Source: Chitinophagaceae bacterium
GTDB taxonomy: Bacteria; Bacteroidota; Bacteroidia; Chitinophagales; Chitinophagaceae
NCBI GenBank assembly: GCA_016720565.1
Contig: JADKKJ010000011.1
Span: 1 to 64,000 of the forward strand
Reading direction: 5' to 3'
Length of the DNA stretch: 64,000 nt
Below are positions 35,495 through 43,621 of this stretch, piece by piece (within the stretch, counting starts at the first letter, position 1; every line of letters starts with the position of its first letter). The translations under genes and the position numbers were made by a program. The notes beneath the pieces are model-generated. The model did not search any database. It saw only the letters and a list, made by a program, of their open reading frames with translations, and was not told the origin of the DNA.

Positions 35495-36231
35495 ATCTTG
35501 CTCCCCTGATCTTAAAAGAAACGCCGGATTATTTTGTTATTGATAAACCTGCAGGATTGCTTTCCATTCCCGACCGGGAAGGAAAAGACATCTCCCTGAA
35601 AGTATTGCTGAAAGAAAAATATGGCGAGATCTTCACGGTGCACCGTCTTGACCGGGAGACCAGCGGCCTGATCATTTTTGCAAGGAATGCCGAAGCGCAT
35701 AAACATTTCTCCGCATCATTTATGGCCAGCTCCTCCGGGGAAGAAAGGGCAGTAAAAAAGATCTACCAGGGTTTAGTGATCGGCTCCCTTCCTGAACCTT
35801 CAGGAAAAATAGAAGCCCCTATAAAGGAGCATCCCGCATTGAATGGTTCCATGATCGTCCATCGCCTGGGAAAGCCTGCCCTCACTGATTATGAAGTGCT
35901 GGAAGATTTTGGCATTTTCTCTATGGTGAAATTCAGGATACATACCGGAAGGACCCACCAGATACGGGTACATATGAAAGAGATCGGTCACCCGATCGTT
36001 TGCGATAAATTATATGGCGATGGTAAACCATTGCTGGTCTCCGCGCTTAAATACCGCTATAAGCTGAGTAAAAAAGAAGAGGAAGAAAAGCCAATCATTA
36101 ATCGCCTTGCCCTGCATTCCTGGCAACTTGGTTTTGCCGACCAGCAGGGAGAGTGGATCGAAATGGAAGCGCCCTTACCAAAAGATATCCGGGCAGCGTT
36201 ACAGCAATTGAGGAAGAGGAAGAGAAGTTGA
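35491..36231 (+). CDS. RluA-family pseudouridine synthase
   Basis: 246 residues without an S4 domain. Catalytic HRLDRETSGLIIFARNAEAH and HTGRTHQIRVHMKEIGHPIV are clear. It modifies rRNA or tRNA; specificity unknown. The start overlaps the preceding pseudouridine synthase gene by four bases. Its stop codon TGA is made by the first GTTGAG unit of a large inverted repeat, so the last residues (RKRKRS) border that repeat. Confidence 0.93.
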   Translation: MNLAPLILKETPDYFVIDKPAGLLSIPDREGKDISLKVLLKEKYGEIFTVHRLDRETSGLIIFARNAEAHKHFSASFMASSSGEERAVKKIYQGLVIGSLPEPSGKIEAPIKEHPALNGSMIVHRLGKPALTDYEVLEDFGIFSMVKFRIHTGRTHQIRVHMKEIGHPIVCDKLYGDGKPLLVSALKYRYKLSKKEEEEKPIINRLALHSWQLGFADQQGEWIEMEAPLPKDIRAALQQLRKRKRS

Positions 36232-36360
36232 GGGGTTGAGATTTTGGGAGGTTGAGCTGTTGAGCAGCTCAGTTGTCTGAGTCAACACTCCAACAGCTGA
36301 GTACTTCTCAACAGCTCAACTTCTCAACAGCTCAACCTCCCAAAATCTCAACTTCTCTCT
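36222..36360. repeat. large inverted repeat of GTTGAGNN units between convergent genes
   Basis: Positions 36240-36264 (starts GATTTTGGGAGG, ends GCTGTTGAG) are exactly repeated in inverse at 36323-36347, a 25-base perfect pair with a 58-base loop. Further matching GTTGAG units lie outside (AGAGAAGTTGAG at both ends). The loop contains more GTTGAG and CAGCTGA copies. The repeat exactly fills the gap between the stop codons of the RluA-family gene and the peroxiredoxin gene. It may act as a two-way terminator or 3'-end stabiliser although no T run follows. Confidence 0.9.
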
Positions 36361-36994
36361 ATTTATTTGGCTGCGGCGTATACCTCAAATACGGTTTTAC
36401 TTCCTTCACCCCTTTCGGGAATTTCTTAATGGCATCCGCTGTGGTTATAGATGGCACCACGATAACATCTTCCCCTTCTTTCCAGTCGGCCGGTGTGGCT
36501 ACACTATAGTTAGCCGTAAGCTGCAATGAGTCTATCACCCGAAGCACTTCCGTGAAGTTTCTTCCGGTAGAGGCTGGGTAAATAATCATCAGCTTAACCA
36601 GTTTATCGGCGCCGATCACAAATAAAGAACGAACGGTTGCGGTAGCCGAAGCATTCGGATGGATCATATCGTAAAGGGTTGCTACTTTGCGGTCCTCATC
36701 GGCAATGATGGGAAATCCCACGCTGCAATGCTGTGTTTCGTTGATATCATTTCTCCATTGAAGGTGCTGATCCAGCGGATCCACGCTTACTGCCAGTACT
36801 TTTACATTTCTCCTGGCAAATTCCTCCTGCAGCAGGGCGGTCCTGCCTAATTCTGTAGTGCATACCGGCGTAAAATCTGCGGGGTGGGAAAATAATATTC
36901 CCCAGCTATTGCCAAGGTATTCATAAAAATCAATAGGTCCTTCTGTAGTGTTTGCGCTGAAATTCGGCGCGGGGTCTCCTAATCGTAATGCCAT
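36359..36994 (-). CDS. peroxiredoxin, Prx6/1-Cys type
   Basis: 211 residues. Thioredoxin-fold peroxidase that reduces hydrogen peroxide and organic peroxides. The peroxidatic cysteine is in HPADFTPVCTTELGR. The long C-terminal part (PADWKEGEDVIVVPSITTAD) is typical of the Prx6 subfamily, and there is no conserved resolving cysteine. It is 47 bases downstream of the Rrf2 gene, in the same direction, and may be regulated by it. Confidence 0.95.
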   Translation of the reverse strand: MALRLGDPAPNFSANTTEGPIDFYEYLGNSWGILFSHPADFTPVCTTELGRTALLQEEFARRNVKVLAVSVDPLDQHLQWRNDINETQHCSVGFPIIADEDRKVATLYDMIHPNASATATVRSLFVIGADKLVKLMIIYPASTGRNFTEVLRVIDSLQLTANYSVATPADWKEGEDVIVVPSITTADAIKKFPKGVKEVKPYLRYTPQPNK

Positions 36995-37041
36995 AAGATA
37001 TGTTAAAGAATTATTATTAGTCTACAAAGATAGTAGGATAT

Positions 37042-37452
37042 CTATTTAGATACAAGATCATTCAGGCTTCTATGCTCTAATATTTTCAGGGTCGCATCCC
37101 TTACTTCCAGCATCATATCATGCAGACCGCAACTTTTTTCATTGCAATTCTTACATCGCTCATAGAAATAAAGGCTTACGCAGGGCAGCATGGCAATAGG
37201 ACCATCCAGTAACCTAATAATGGAGGCCACTTTTATTTTAGCCGGGTCACTGGCCAGGAAATATCCCCCTCCCTTTCCTTTTTTACTTTCCAATACCCCT
37301 TCTTTTTTTAATTCCAGCAGGATATTCTCCAGGAATTTCAGGGGTATCTTTTTTTTCCTGGATATCTCGGCGATCAATACAGGTCCCTGCAGGTAGCGTT
37401 CCGCCAGGAAACCCAGTGCCTGAAACGCGTATTGGGATTTTTTGGACAGCAT
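37042..37452 (-). CDS. Rrf2-family transcriptional regulator
   Basis: 136 residues. Winged helix-turn-helix at the N-terminus (KKSQYAFQALGFLAERYLQG, LIAEISRKKKIPLKFLENIL) and a cysteine cluster (PCVSLYFYERCKNCNEKSCG), which could bind an iron-sulfur cluster as in IscR/NsrR or act in cysteine sensing as in CymR. It follows an OsmC gene by two bases and precedes peroxiredoxin, so regulation of peroxide or sulfur stress genes is a reasonable inference. Confidence 0.92.
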   Translation of the reverse strand: MLSKKSQYAFQALGFLAERYLQGPVLIAEISRKKKIPLKFLENILLELKKEGVLESKKGKGGGYFLASDPAKIKVASIIRLLDGPIAMLPCVSLYFYERCKNCNEKSCGLHDMMLEVRDATLKILEHRSLNDLVSK

Positions 37453-37454
37453 GG

Positions 37455-37847
37455 CTAAAGGAGCTCAATTTTATAATGGATCGGTGAGTTCTTTTTCAGC
37501 ATAGCGGCCACCCCACAGTATCTTTCAAGGGAAAGATCGATGGCCTTTCTCACTTTGTCCTCATTATCAGGATCGGTCTGAAGCCGGTAAACCAGGTGGA
37601 TATCCAGGAATACTTTTGGATGCTCAGTGGTCTGTTCCGCGACGGTTTCAATGCTCATACCGGTGAATGGCACGCGCATTTTTTCCAGTATATCCACCAC
37701 ATCAATGCCCGAGCAGGCGGCAAGCCCGGAGAGCAGCAGTGCTTTGGGACTGAATCCATTTTGCACAGCACCATCGAGATGGATGGTATTATTATCCTGT
37801 ATGCTGATAAATTGATGTTCTTTTTGCCAGGAGGTGATGGTTTTCAT
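37455..37847 (-). CDS. OsmC/Ohr-family protein
   Basis: 130 residues. The family redox cysteines are in LAACSGIDVVDIL and SLERYCGVAAML. OsmC-type proteins reduce organic hydroperoxides; others in the wider family act on sulfur compounds. It sits between the CDF transporter gene (11 bases) and the Rrf2 gene (2 bases), an apparent operon. Confidence 0.92.
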   Translation of the reverse strand: MKTITSWQKEHQFISIQDNNTIHLDGAVQNGFSPKALLLSGLAACSGIDVVDILEKMRVPFTGMSIETVAEQTTEHPKVFLDIHLVYRLQTDPDNEDKVRKAIDLSLERYCGVAAMLKKNSPIHYKIELL

Positions 37848-37858
37848 AATGATGTCTT

Positions 37859-38845
37859 TTAGTAAAGTTCATGTTTTTTGTTTTCGGAAATATTTTCCAG
37901 CGTCCATTCTACTCTTTTTTGAAAATCGTGCTGCCTTTCCCTGCAATCAGCCTTTGCGCAAATAGGACAGGAAATGGGCAGGCAGGGGTCATTGTGTACG
38001 AACAATTCAAGAGATTGCCCATATTCTTTTTGAATTAGTATGGCCAGGGCCTCGATCTCACGGTGAGCCGCTGCCACATTGTGGTACCAGGGCACGGTGA
38101 GATGGCAATCCACATGCAGTACGCTGCCATATTTTATCACCCGAAGGTTATGGAGGTCGATCCAGTTCTCTCTCCTGTTTGCATTAAGCAGTCGAACCAT
38201 ATTCTCAAGGATCTCCATATCGGCCTCATCCATGATACCTGCGATAGATGATCGAAGGATCTTATACCCTGTCCAGATGATATACAATCCAAAGACAAAT
38301 GCCACAGCGCTATCGATCCAGGCAATTTTTGTAAAATATAGTAAACCCAAACCTGCAACAATACCAATGGTAGACCATGTATCTGATAAGAGATGATGCC
38401 CGCTGGCGATCAACGCGGCCGATTTATTTTTTCTCCCGGTACGAAGACATAATAGACCTACTATAAGGTTCACGATAGCAGTTACAGAAACCAGCAAGAT
38501 ACCAAGGTCGATCTCTTTCAGCGCGACAGGATCGATGATATGCTGCACCGCTTTATATAAAATGATGGCTCCGGCGGCACCGATCATAGTTCCTTCAATA
38601 GCCGCCGAAAGGAATTCCGCTTTGCCATGACCATATGGATGGTCTGCATCCCTTGGCTTGGAGGAGACCCATAAACTATACAAACCAATAAAACCTGCCG
38701 AAACATTTACAATGCTTTCCAGCGCATCAGTAAGCACCGCCACTGAATGAGTGAGGTAGTAAGCTGCAAATTTTACAAGCAGCAACAACACAGAGATGGA
38801 TGCCACCCATTTCTGCACTCGTAAATTTTGTTTGGAACTATTCAA
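37859..38845 (-). CDS. cation diffusion facilitator (CDF) metal transporter
   Basis: 328 residues, six membrane helices. Metal-site motifs in helices 2 and 5: HSVAVLTDALESIVNVSAG, DADHPYGHGKAEFLSA and SGHHLLSDTWSTIG. The cytoplasmic C-terminal domain ends with extra cysteines and histidines (DPCLPISCPICAKADCRE), unusual for the family and possibly an added metal-binding site. It probably exports zinc, iron or manganese using the proton gradient. First gene of the CDF-OsmC-Rrf2 unit. Confidence 0.92.
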   Translation of the reverse strand: MNSSKQNLRVQKWVASISVLLLLVKFAAYYLTHSVAVLTDALESIVNVSAGFIGLYSLWVSSKPRDADHPYGHGKAEFLSAAIEGTMIGAAGAIILYKAVQHIIDPVALKEIDLGILLVSVTAIVNLIVGLLCLRTGRKNKSAALIASGHHLLSDTWSTIGIVAGLGLLYFTKIAWIDSAVAFVFGLYIIWTGYKILRSSIAGIMDEADMEILENMVRLLNANRRENWIDLHNLRVIKYGSVLHVDCHLTVPWYHNVAAAHREIEALAILIQKEYGQSLELFVHNDPCLPISCPICAKADCRERQHDFQKRVEWTLENISENKKHELY

Positions 38846-38943
38846 TGCCAGGTTTCTAAGGTTTTATTTGACCGTTATTCAAAACAATGAAAAGGACCCT
38901 GAGAAAATGATGATGCAGGTCCTGCCTGCGCCTAATTCTTCCC

Positions 38944-39462
38944 CTAACCCAGGTAGATATCCAATAATCCATCCGGTAAATCAACCAGTATTTGTTTTTT
39001 CCGGTGATCGATCTTTTCCAGGGAAGCCTCATGCAGGGGGATCAATACTTCCATGCCATTCATTTCCAAACGGCAAAGCAATTGCTGGGGTTGTTCTATT
39101 ATTTCAAGAATCTTACCCAATTCCTTTCCATCCTCAATGACCATATAACCCAGGATACTGGAAGGAGCTGTTTTGGCGGCATATTTTTTATGATCGGCTT
39201 CCGGTATCCACACTTTTTTAGGAACCAGTTTCATGGCCGATTCGCGGCTATCCAGACCTTCGAGTTTTATTAAGATCTCTTTTTCGGACCTGATGCTGGT
39301 GGATTCTATGAACCAGGGCAGCATGGAGTTTTTTTTATCCTCCAGGAAGATAGTGGTCAATCCTTTCAAAGATGTTTTTTTGCCCAGCTCATGCAATAGG
39401 ATCAATTCACCTTTCAGTCCATGCACCGCCACCATTTTCCCAATATTGAAGTACTCAGTCAT
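38944..39462 (-). CDS. rimM: 16S rRNA processing protein RimM
   Basis: 172 residues. The N-terminal barrel begins YFNIGKMVAVHGLKGELIL, and the C-terminal PRC-barrel carries VLIPLHEASLEKIDHRKKQI and VDLPDGLLDIYLG. It binds S19 and helps mature the 30S subunit. ATG 39462 is chosen over 39480 because the motif starts there. It follows rpsP as usual, but a strong terminator hairpin lies between them. Confidence 0.94.
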   Translation of the reverse strand: MTEYFNIGKMVAVHGLKGELILLHELGKKTSLKGLTTIFLEDKKNSMLPWFIESTSIRSEKEILIKLEGLDSRESAMKLVPKKVWIPEADHKKYAAKTAPSSILGYMVIEDGKELGKILEIIEQPQQLLCRLEMNGMEVLIPLHEASLEKIDHRKKQILVDLPDGLLDIYLG

Positions 39463-39490
39463 AAGCAAATTTACTGGCAACCATTGCCAT

Positions 39491-39518
39491 AAAAAAAATC
39501 CCGGCCTAAGCCGGGATC
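39491..39518 (-). terminator. intrinsic terminator or attenuator between rpsP and rimM
   Basis: On the minus strand GATCCCGGC, loop TTAG, GCCGGGATT, then a run of T. It lies 20 bases after the rpsP stop and 29 bases before the rimM start, so rimM would depend on read-through or its own promoter. Confidence 0.9.
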
Positions 39519-39538
39519 AGAGATTTCAGGATGCGGAA

Positions 39539-39973
39539 TTATGCTTCCTCACCGCCATTGCGTTCTGGCCTGCGACCCATTGGGGCGCGACGTGAACGTC
39601 TCTGGCGTTGTGCTTCTTCCTGGCGTCTTTTCACCTGAGATTCGTGCTCAGCACTCCACTGGGTGAATTTTTCCATGGCTGTTGCTTCATCAAACAAACC
39701 CAGGCCTACTCCACGCAGCAGGTGTTTCAGGAACAATACTCCTTTAAAGCTGAGGATACGGCGAACAGTATCGGTGGGTGTAGCACCTTTGTTCAGCCAC
39801 TCCAATGCCTTCTGGCGATCCAGCTGAATAGAAGCAGGGATGGTCAGGGGGTTGTAGGTTCCTAATTTCTGAATGAATTTACCATCGCGGGGTGCTCTTG
39901 CATCTGCAACAACGATGAAATAGAAAGGTCTTTTTTTAGACCCGTGTCTTTGAAGACGGATTTTGGTTGCCAT
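39539..39973 (-). CDS. rpsP: 30S ribosomal protein S16
   Basis: 144 residues: the S16 core (KIRLQRHGSKKRPFYFIVVA, DARAPRDGKFIQKLGTYNPL, EWLNKGATPTDTVRRIL) plus a ~50-residue charged C-terminal extension ending RRAPMGRRPERNGGEEA, seen in many Bacteroidota. ATG 39973 (MATKIRLQ) is preferred to the upstream start. Confidence 0.96.
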   Translation of the reverse strand: MATKIRLQRHGSKKRPFYFIVVADARAPRDGKFIQKLGTYNPLTIPASIQLDRQKALEWLNKGATPTDTVRRILSFKGVLFLKHLLRGVGLGLFDEATAMEKFTQWSAEHESQVKRRQEEAQRQRRSRRAPMGRRPERNGGEEA

Positions 39974-40040
39974 TTTAAATAGAAATTTAAAGGCGTTAAA
40001 CAATAATTGTTATTCCGGTAGAAACCGGACTGCGAATATA

Positions 40041-41357
40041 CTAACGCTTCATGATTCGTCCAAACGCGCCCATCTTATTCATATTCTTCATCATAGCGCG
40101 CATCTGCTCAAACTGCTTCATGAAATTGTTCACTTCCTGCAGATCGCGGCCACTTCCTGCAGCGATCCGCTTCTTCCTGGAGCCATCTATAAGGTCAGGA
40201 TCAGCTCTTTCTGCGGGAGTCATGGAATTGATCATGGCCTCTATGCCTTTAAATGACTCATCGTTGATGTCCAGGTCCTTGATCTTGCCTCCCACCCCCG
40301 GGATCATTCCCAGAAGATCCTTCATATTGCCCATTTTTTTAATTTGTTCCAGCTGCATCTTAAAATCAGCGAAATCAAATTTATTTTTCCGGAGTTTGGC
40401 CTCGAGTTTCTTGGATTCAACTTCGTCAAATTCTGCCTGCGCTTTCTCAACCAGGGTCGTTATATCTCCCATTCCCAGTATCCGCTGGGCCATTCGGTCG
40501 GGATAGAACACATCCAGCGTATCCAGTTTCTCCCCGCTGCTCGTGAATTTGATCGGTTTATTTACTGTGTATTTAATGGAAAGGGCAGCACCACCCCTGG
40601 TATCACCATCCATTTTGGTCAGCACTACCCCTGTAAAATCCAGTCGGTCATTAAATGCCTTGGCCGTATTCACTGCATCCTGACCGGTCATGCTATCCAC
40701 AACGAAAAGGATCTCCTGTGGATTTACTGCGGACCGGATATTGGAAACCTCAGTCATCAATACCTCATCTATGGCCAGGCGCCCGGCGGTATCTATGATC
40801 AGTACATTCTTATTTTTGCTCTTAGCTTCTTTTACTGCGTTTTGCGCAATAGATACTGCATCCTTATTCTCCAGCTCCACATGCACGTCAATCCCGATCT
40901 GCTCACCCAATACTCTTAATTGTTCCATCGCAGCGGGCCGGTATATATCTGCCGCCACCAGCATAGGCGAAAGCCCTTTTTTTGTCTTCAGGAAATTAGC
41001 CAGCTTGGCGCTGAACGTGGTCTTACCACTACCCTGCAACCCTGCGATCAATATAACGGCAGGATTTCCCTTTGCATTGAATACCGCTTCTTCTCCACCC
41101 ATCAACTCGGCCAGTTCATCCTTCACGATCTTTACCATCAATTGACCGGGGGAAATGGAGTTAAGTACTTTTTCTCCCATGGCCTTATCCTTCACACGGT
41201 CGGTGAATTCCTTGGCGATCTTGTAATTCACGTCGGCATCCACCAGGGCGCGACGGATATCTTTCACCGTTGCGGCTATATTGATGTCGGTGATCCTCGA
41301 TTGCCCTTTCAGATTCTTAAAGGCCGATTCCAGTTTTTCCTGCAGACTGTTGAACAT
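40041..41357 (-). CDS. ffh: signal recognition particle protein Ffh
   Basis: 438 residues. The NG GTPase domain has GLQGSGKTTFSAKLANFL, DTAGR and TKMDGDTRGG; the methionine-rich M domain follows (LEQIKKMGNMKDLLGMIPG, MKQFEQMRAMMKNMNKMG), which binds signal sequences and 4.5S RNA. It delivers membrane proteins to the translocon. Start ATG 41357 (MFNSLQEKLESAFKNLKG). Confidence 0.97.
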   Translation of the reverse strand: MFNSLQEKLESAFKNLKGQSRITDINIAATVKDIRRALVDADVNYKIAKEFTDRVKDKAMGEKVLNSISPGQLMVKIVKDELAELMGGEEAVFNAKGNPAVILIAGLQGSGKTTFSAKLANFLKTKKGLSPMLVAADIYRPAAMEQLRVLGEQIGIDVHVELENKDAVSIAQNAVKEAKSKNKNVLIIDTAGRLAIDEVLMTEVSNIRSAVNPQEILFVVDSMTGQDAVNTAKAFNDRLDFTGVVLTKMDGDTRGGAALSIKYTVNKPIKFTSSGEKLDTLDVFYPDRMAQRILGMGDITTLVEKAQAEFDEVESKKLEAKLRKNKFDFADFKMQLEQIKKMGNMKDLLGMIPGVGGKIKDLDINDESFKGIEAMINSMTPAERADPDLIDGSRKKRIAAGSGRDLQEVNNFMKQFEQMRAMMKNMNKMGAFGRIMKR

Positions 41358-41380
41358 AATTCTTTCTCTCAAGTATGGTT

Positions 41381-41420
41381 AAAAAAAGAATGCAATCTTA
41401 AAGATTGCATTCTAAAAAAA
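41381..41420 (-). terminator. symmetrical intrinsic terminator after rpoD
   Basis: AGAATGCAATCTT and AAGATTGCATTCT form a perfect 12-13 pair stem with a very short loop, flanked on both sides by runs of seven A/T. It ends the rpoD message just upstream of ffh. Confidence 0.95.
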
Positions 41421-41476
41421 GTTCACAAAGATAGCGATAAACAGCTCAATCTCCTGTTAAACCTGCCCGGTAAACA

Positions 41477-42346
41477 TCAGGCGCCGAGATAGGTTCGGAG
41501 GGTTTTGCACCGGTTATTCGCTCTAAGTTTTGTTATGGCTTTATCCTTGATCTGCCTCACCCTTTCGCGGGTAAGACTGAATCTTTCTCCTATATCTTCC
41601 AGGCTCATCGGGTGGTCTACGCCAATACCAAAAAAATAACAGATCACTTCTTTCTGACGGTCGGTAAGGGTCTTCAGTGAACGGTCGATCTCGGTCTTCA
41701 GTGATTCAGTATGGTCCAGTTCTCCATCTGTTCTGTCCGCGTTTGGATTTTCCAGGACATCCATCAGCGTGTTCTCCTCTCCTTCGGAAAGCGGAGAGTC
41801 CATACTTACGTGACGGGAATTGATACCCAGCGTGGCCGTTACTTCCTCAATATCCATATCCAGCACTTCCGCTAATTCTTCAGCGGATGGCTCTCTTTCA
41901 AATTGCTGCTCCAGCAGGGAATAGGCTTTTTGTATACGATTGGTAAGACCTACTTTATTCAAGGGTAATCGCACGATCCTGGACTGTTCAGCCAGCGATT
42001 GCAAAATGCTCTGGCGGATCCACCACACTGCGTAGGAAATAAATTTGAATCCGCGCGTCTCATCGAAACGCTGAGCCGCTTTGATCAAACCCACGTTTCC
42101 TTCATTGATGAGGTCGGGAAGGGAAAGGCCCTGGTTCTGGTATTGTTTGGCCACAGATACCACGAAGCGAAGATTAGCCTTGGTCAAACGATCCAGTGCG
42201 CGCTGGTCACCCTGTTTGATAAGGGTAGCTAACTTTACTTCTTCTTCAGCGGAAATGAGTTCGACTTTGCCGATCTCCTGCAGGTACTTTTCTAAGCTTT
42301 GAGATTCACGATTGGTAATAGATTTCGTGATCTTTAATTGTCTCAT
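41477..42346 (-). CDS. rpoD: primary RNA polymerase sigma-70 factor, short Bacteroidota type
   Basis: 289 residues, lacking region 1.1, as usual for the Bacteroidota housekeeping sigma factor, which reads TAnnTTTG promoters. N-terminus MRQLKITKSITNRESQSLEK, region 2 LINEGNVGLIKAAQRFDETR and FKFISYAVWWIRQSILQSL, region 4.2 MSLEDIGERFSLTRERVRQI. A start six bases upstream (ATG 42352) is also possible. The 260-base gap upstream (42347-42606) is AT-rich, contains no gene, and must hold the rpoD promoter and that of the divergent START-domain gene. Confidence 0.96.
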   Translation of the reverse strand: MRQLKITKSITNRESQSLEKYLQEIGKVELISAEEEVKLATLIKQGDQRALDRLTKANLRFVVSVAKQYQNQGLSLPDLINEGNVGLIKAAQRFDETRGFKFISYAVWWIRQSILQSLAEQSRIVRLPLNKVGLTNRIQKAYSLLEQQFEREPSAEELAEVLDMDIEEVTATLGINSRHVSMDSPLSEGEENTLMDVLENPNADRTDGELDHTESLKTEIDRSLKTLTDRQKEVICYFFGIGVDHPMSLEDIGERFSLTRERVRQIKDKAITKLRANNRCKTLRTYLGA

Positions 42347-42606
42347 GCTCATAGGTTGGTATTTTCAGATGTATTTAAAGGGTATATGGTTATAGTTTTG
42401 GTAAAACTTCACCCCAAAAATGTCATCCGGGTTAATTGGATATTTTCAGAACATATTGAACTTCAAGGCAATTTAAGATTTATTAAAATACAGACCAAAA
42501 AATTGTTCCGATACTCCTGCCTGGTTATTCCGCCCTGTTTAAAAAATATTTAGGGGCTACCATTATTTCCTTATTATTGCAGCGGTCGCAGTACCAGTTA
42601 TGCAGA

Positions 42607-42984
42607 ATGAGTAAGCAATTATACACTTTAGAGTTCCCGGTTCGATGTTCACCTTCAATACTTTATGAGTTTTTGAGCACTCCCGCCGGTTTGGCCGAAT
42701 GGTTCGCCGAAAAAGTAGACGAAAGAGACGGTATTTTCTATTTTGGCTGGAATAGCAGCTATGAAAAAGCTGAGATCACCGAAGCCGAGCAGGATAAATT
42801 CGTCAAATTTCATTGGCTGACCGCCCCGGCGGAAGAATTTTTCGAATTCCGGATAGAGAAATCAGAGATCACTAACCAAACCATCCTGATCATCCGCGAC
42901 TTTGCGGAGAAAAAAGAGATCAAGGACCAGAGTATGCTTTGGGATTACCAGGTGAAGGATCTGTTTCATAGATTGGGGAATTAG
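42607..42984 (+). CDS. START/AHSA1-like domain protein
   Basis: 125 residues. SRPBCC fold with VRCSPSILYEFLSTPAGLAE, WFAEKVDERDGIFYFGW and a C-terminal helix beginning MLWDYQVKDLFHRLGN. Relatives bind hydrophobic ligands or activate Hsp90; in Bacteroidota this short form is very common next to housekeeping genes, with no known role. ATG 42607 was chosen because the upstream open frame has no usable start signal. Confidence 0.85.
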   Translation: MSKQLYTLEFPVRCSPSILYEFLSTPAGLAEWFAEKVDERDGIFYFGWNSSYEKAEITEAEQDKFVKFHWLTAPAEEFFEFRIEKSEITNQTILIIRDFAEKKEIKDQSMLWDYQVKDLFHRLGN

Positions 42985-43014
42985 CAGGCAGATAGGCTTG
43001 CCTGCAGCAGTCAA

Positions 43015-43608
43015 CTACCGAAGAAAATTTACCAGTTCTGAAAATTTCGCCGTCATTGGCTTTTTCATCTTTTCCCATTTTTTCAATTCAATGCAGGCAG
43101 CCAGCTTGATGAAGGCTTTTTCTTCAATAAGCGTAATGAAGTCTTTTTGCTTCATTTTTTTCAGCGAGCGATAGTTTCCCTTTTCCATATCATGCTGCCA
43201 GGGGTCATTATTTACGCAAATAGCATATCCACCCTTCCTCAACTTTTTGAATTGCTGAATGATCTTTGGCGCCGCAGTTTGTTTTGCTTCCCCGGAGAGT
43301 TGCAGGGTGATACTGAAAAAATTCCCCCACCAGAAAAAACTCCGGATGGCTATCGTTTCTTCTTTGTTGAAATACCTGGGATGGTCAAGCATGATCCAGG
43401 GAAGCCCCTGGTAATTCTCTCCTTTTGATATTTTGGCCGAAGCCGTTCCAACCGGCAGATCGATCCCGTTTAATTGCTGGTCGAATGCTGTTTTCAGTTC
43501 ACCAAATAATAGCATAGCCTTTTGAAGGATCCGGTTCTTTGTTAAAATGAATCGTTCCGTTTGCAGCAACCGCTTCTCCTCTGCCGAAAGCCTTATTTTT
43601 GTTCCCAT
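43015..43608 (-). CDS. conserved protein of unknown function
   Basis: 197 residues, predicted soluble and basic. Recognisable stretches are GLPWIMLDHPRYFNKEETIA, FFWWGNFFSITLQLSG, GGYAICVNNDPWQHDMEKGN and a helical C-terminus ending SELVNFLR. It looks like a Bacteroidota-specific single-domain protein and I cannot assign a function. It is transcribed divergently from the LptF/G-type permease gene with only 13 bases between starts, so their promoters must lie inside each other's coding regions. Confidence 0.8.
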   Translation of the reverse strand: MGTKIRLSAEEKRLLQTERFILTKNRILQKAMLLFGELKTAFDQQLNGIDLPVGTASAKISKGENYQGLPWIMLDHPRYFNKEETIAIRSFFWWGNFFSITLQLSGEAKQTAAPKIIQQFKKLRKGGYAICVNNDPWQHDMEKGNYRSLKKMKQKDFITLIEEKAFIKLAACIELKKWEKMKKPMTAKFSELVNFLR

Positions 43609-43621
43609 TCAATAAAGATAA

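Noticed and set aside
36222..36360. CRISPR array or insertion-sequence ends
   Set aside because: The repeat units are only 6-8 bases with no unique spacers, and no transposase or cas gene is nearby.
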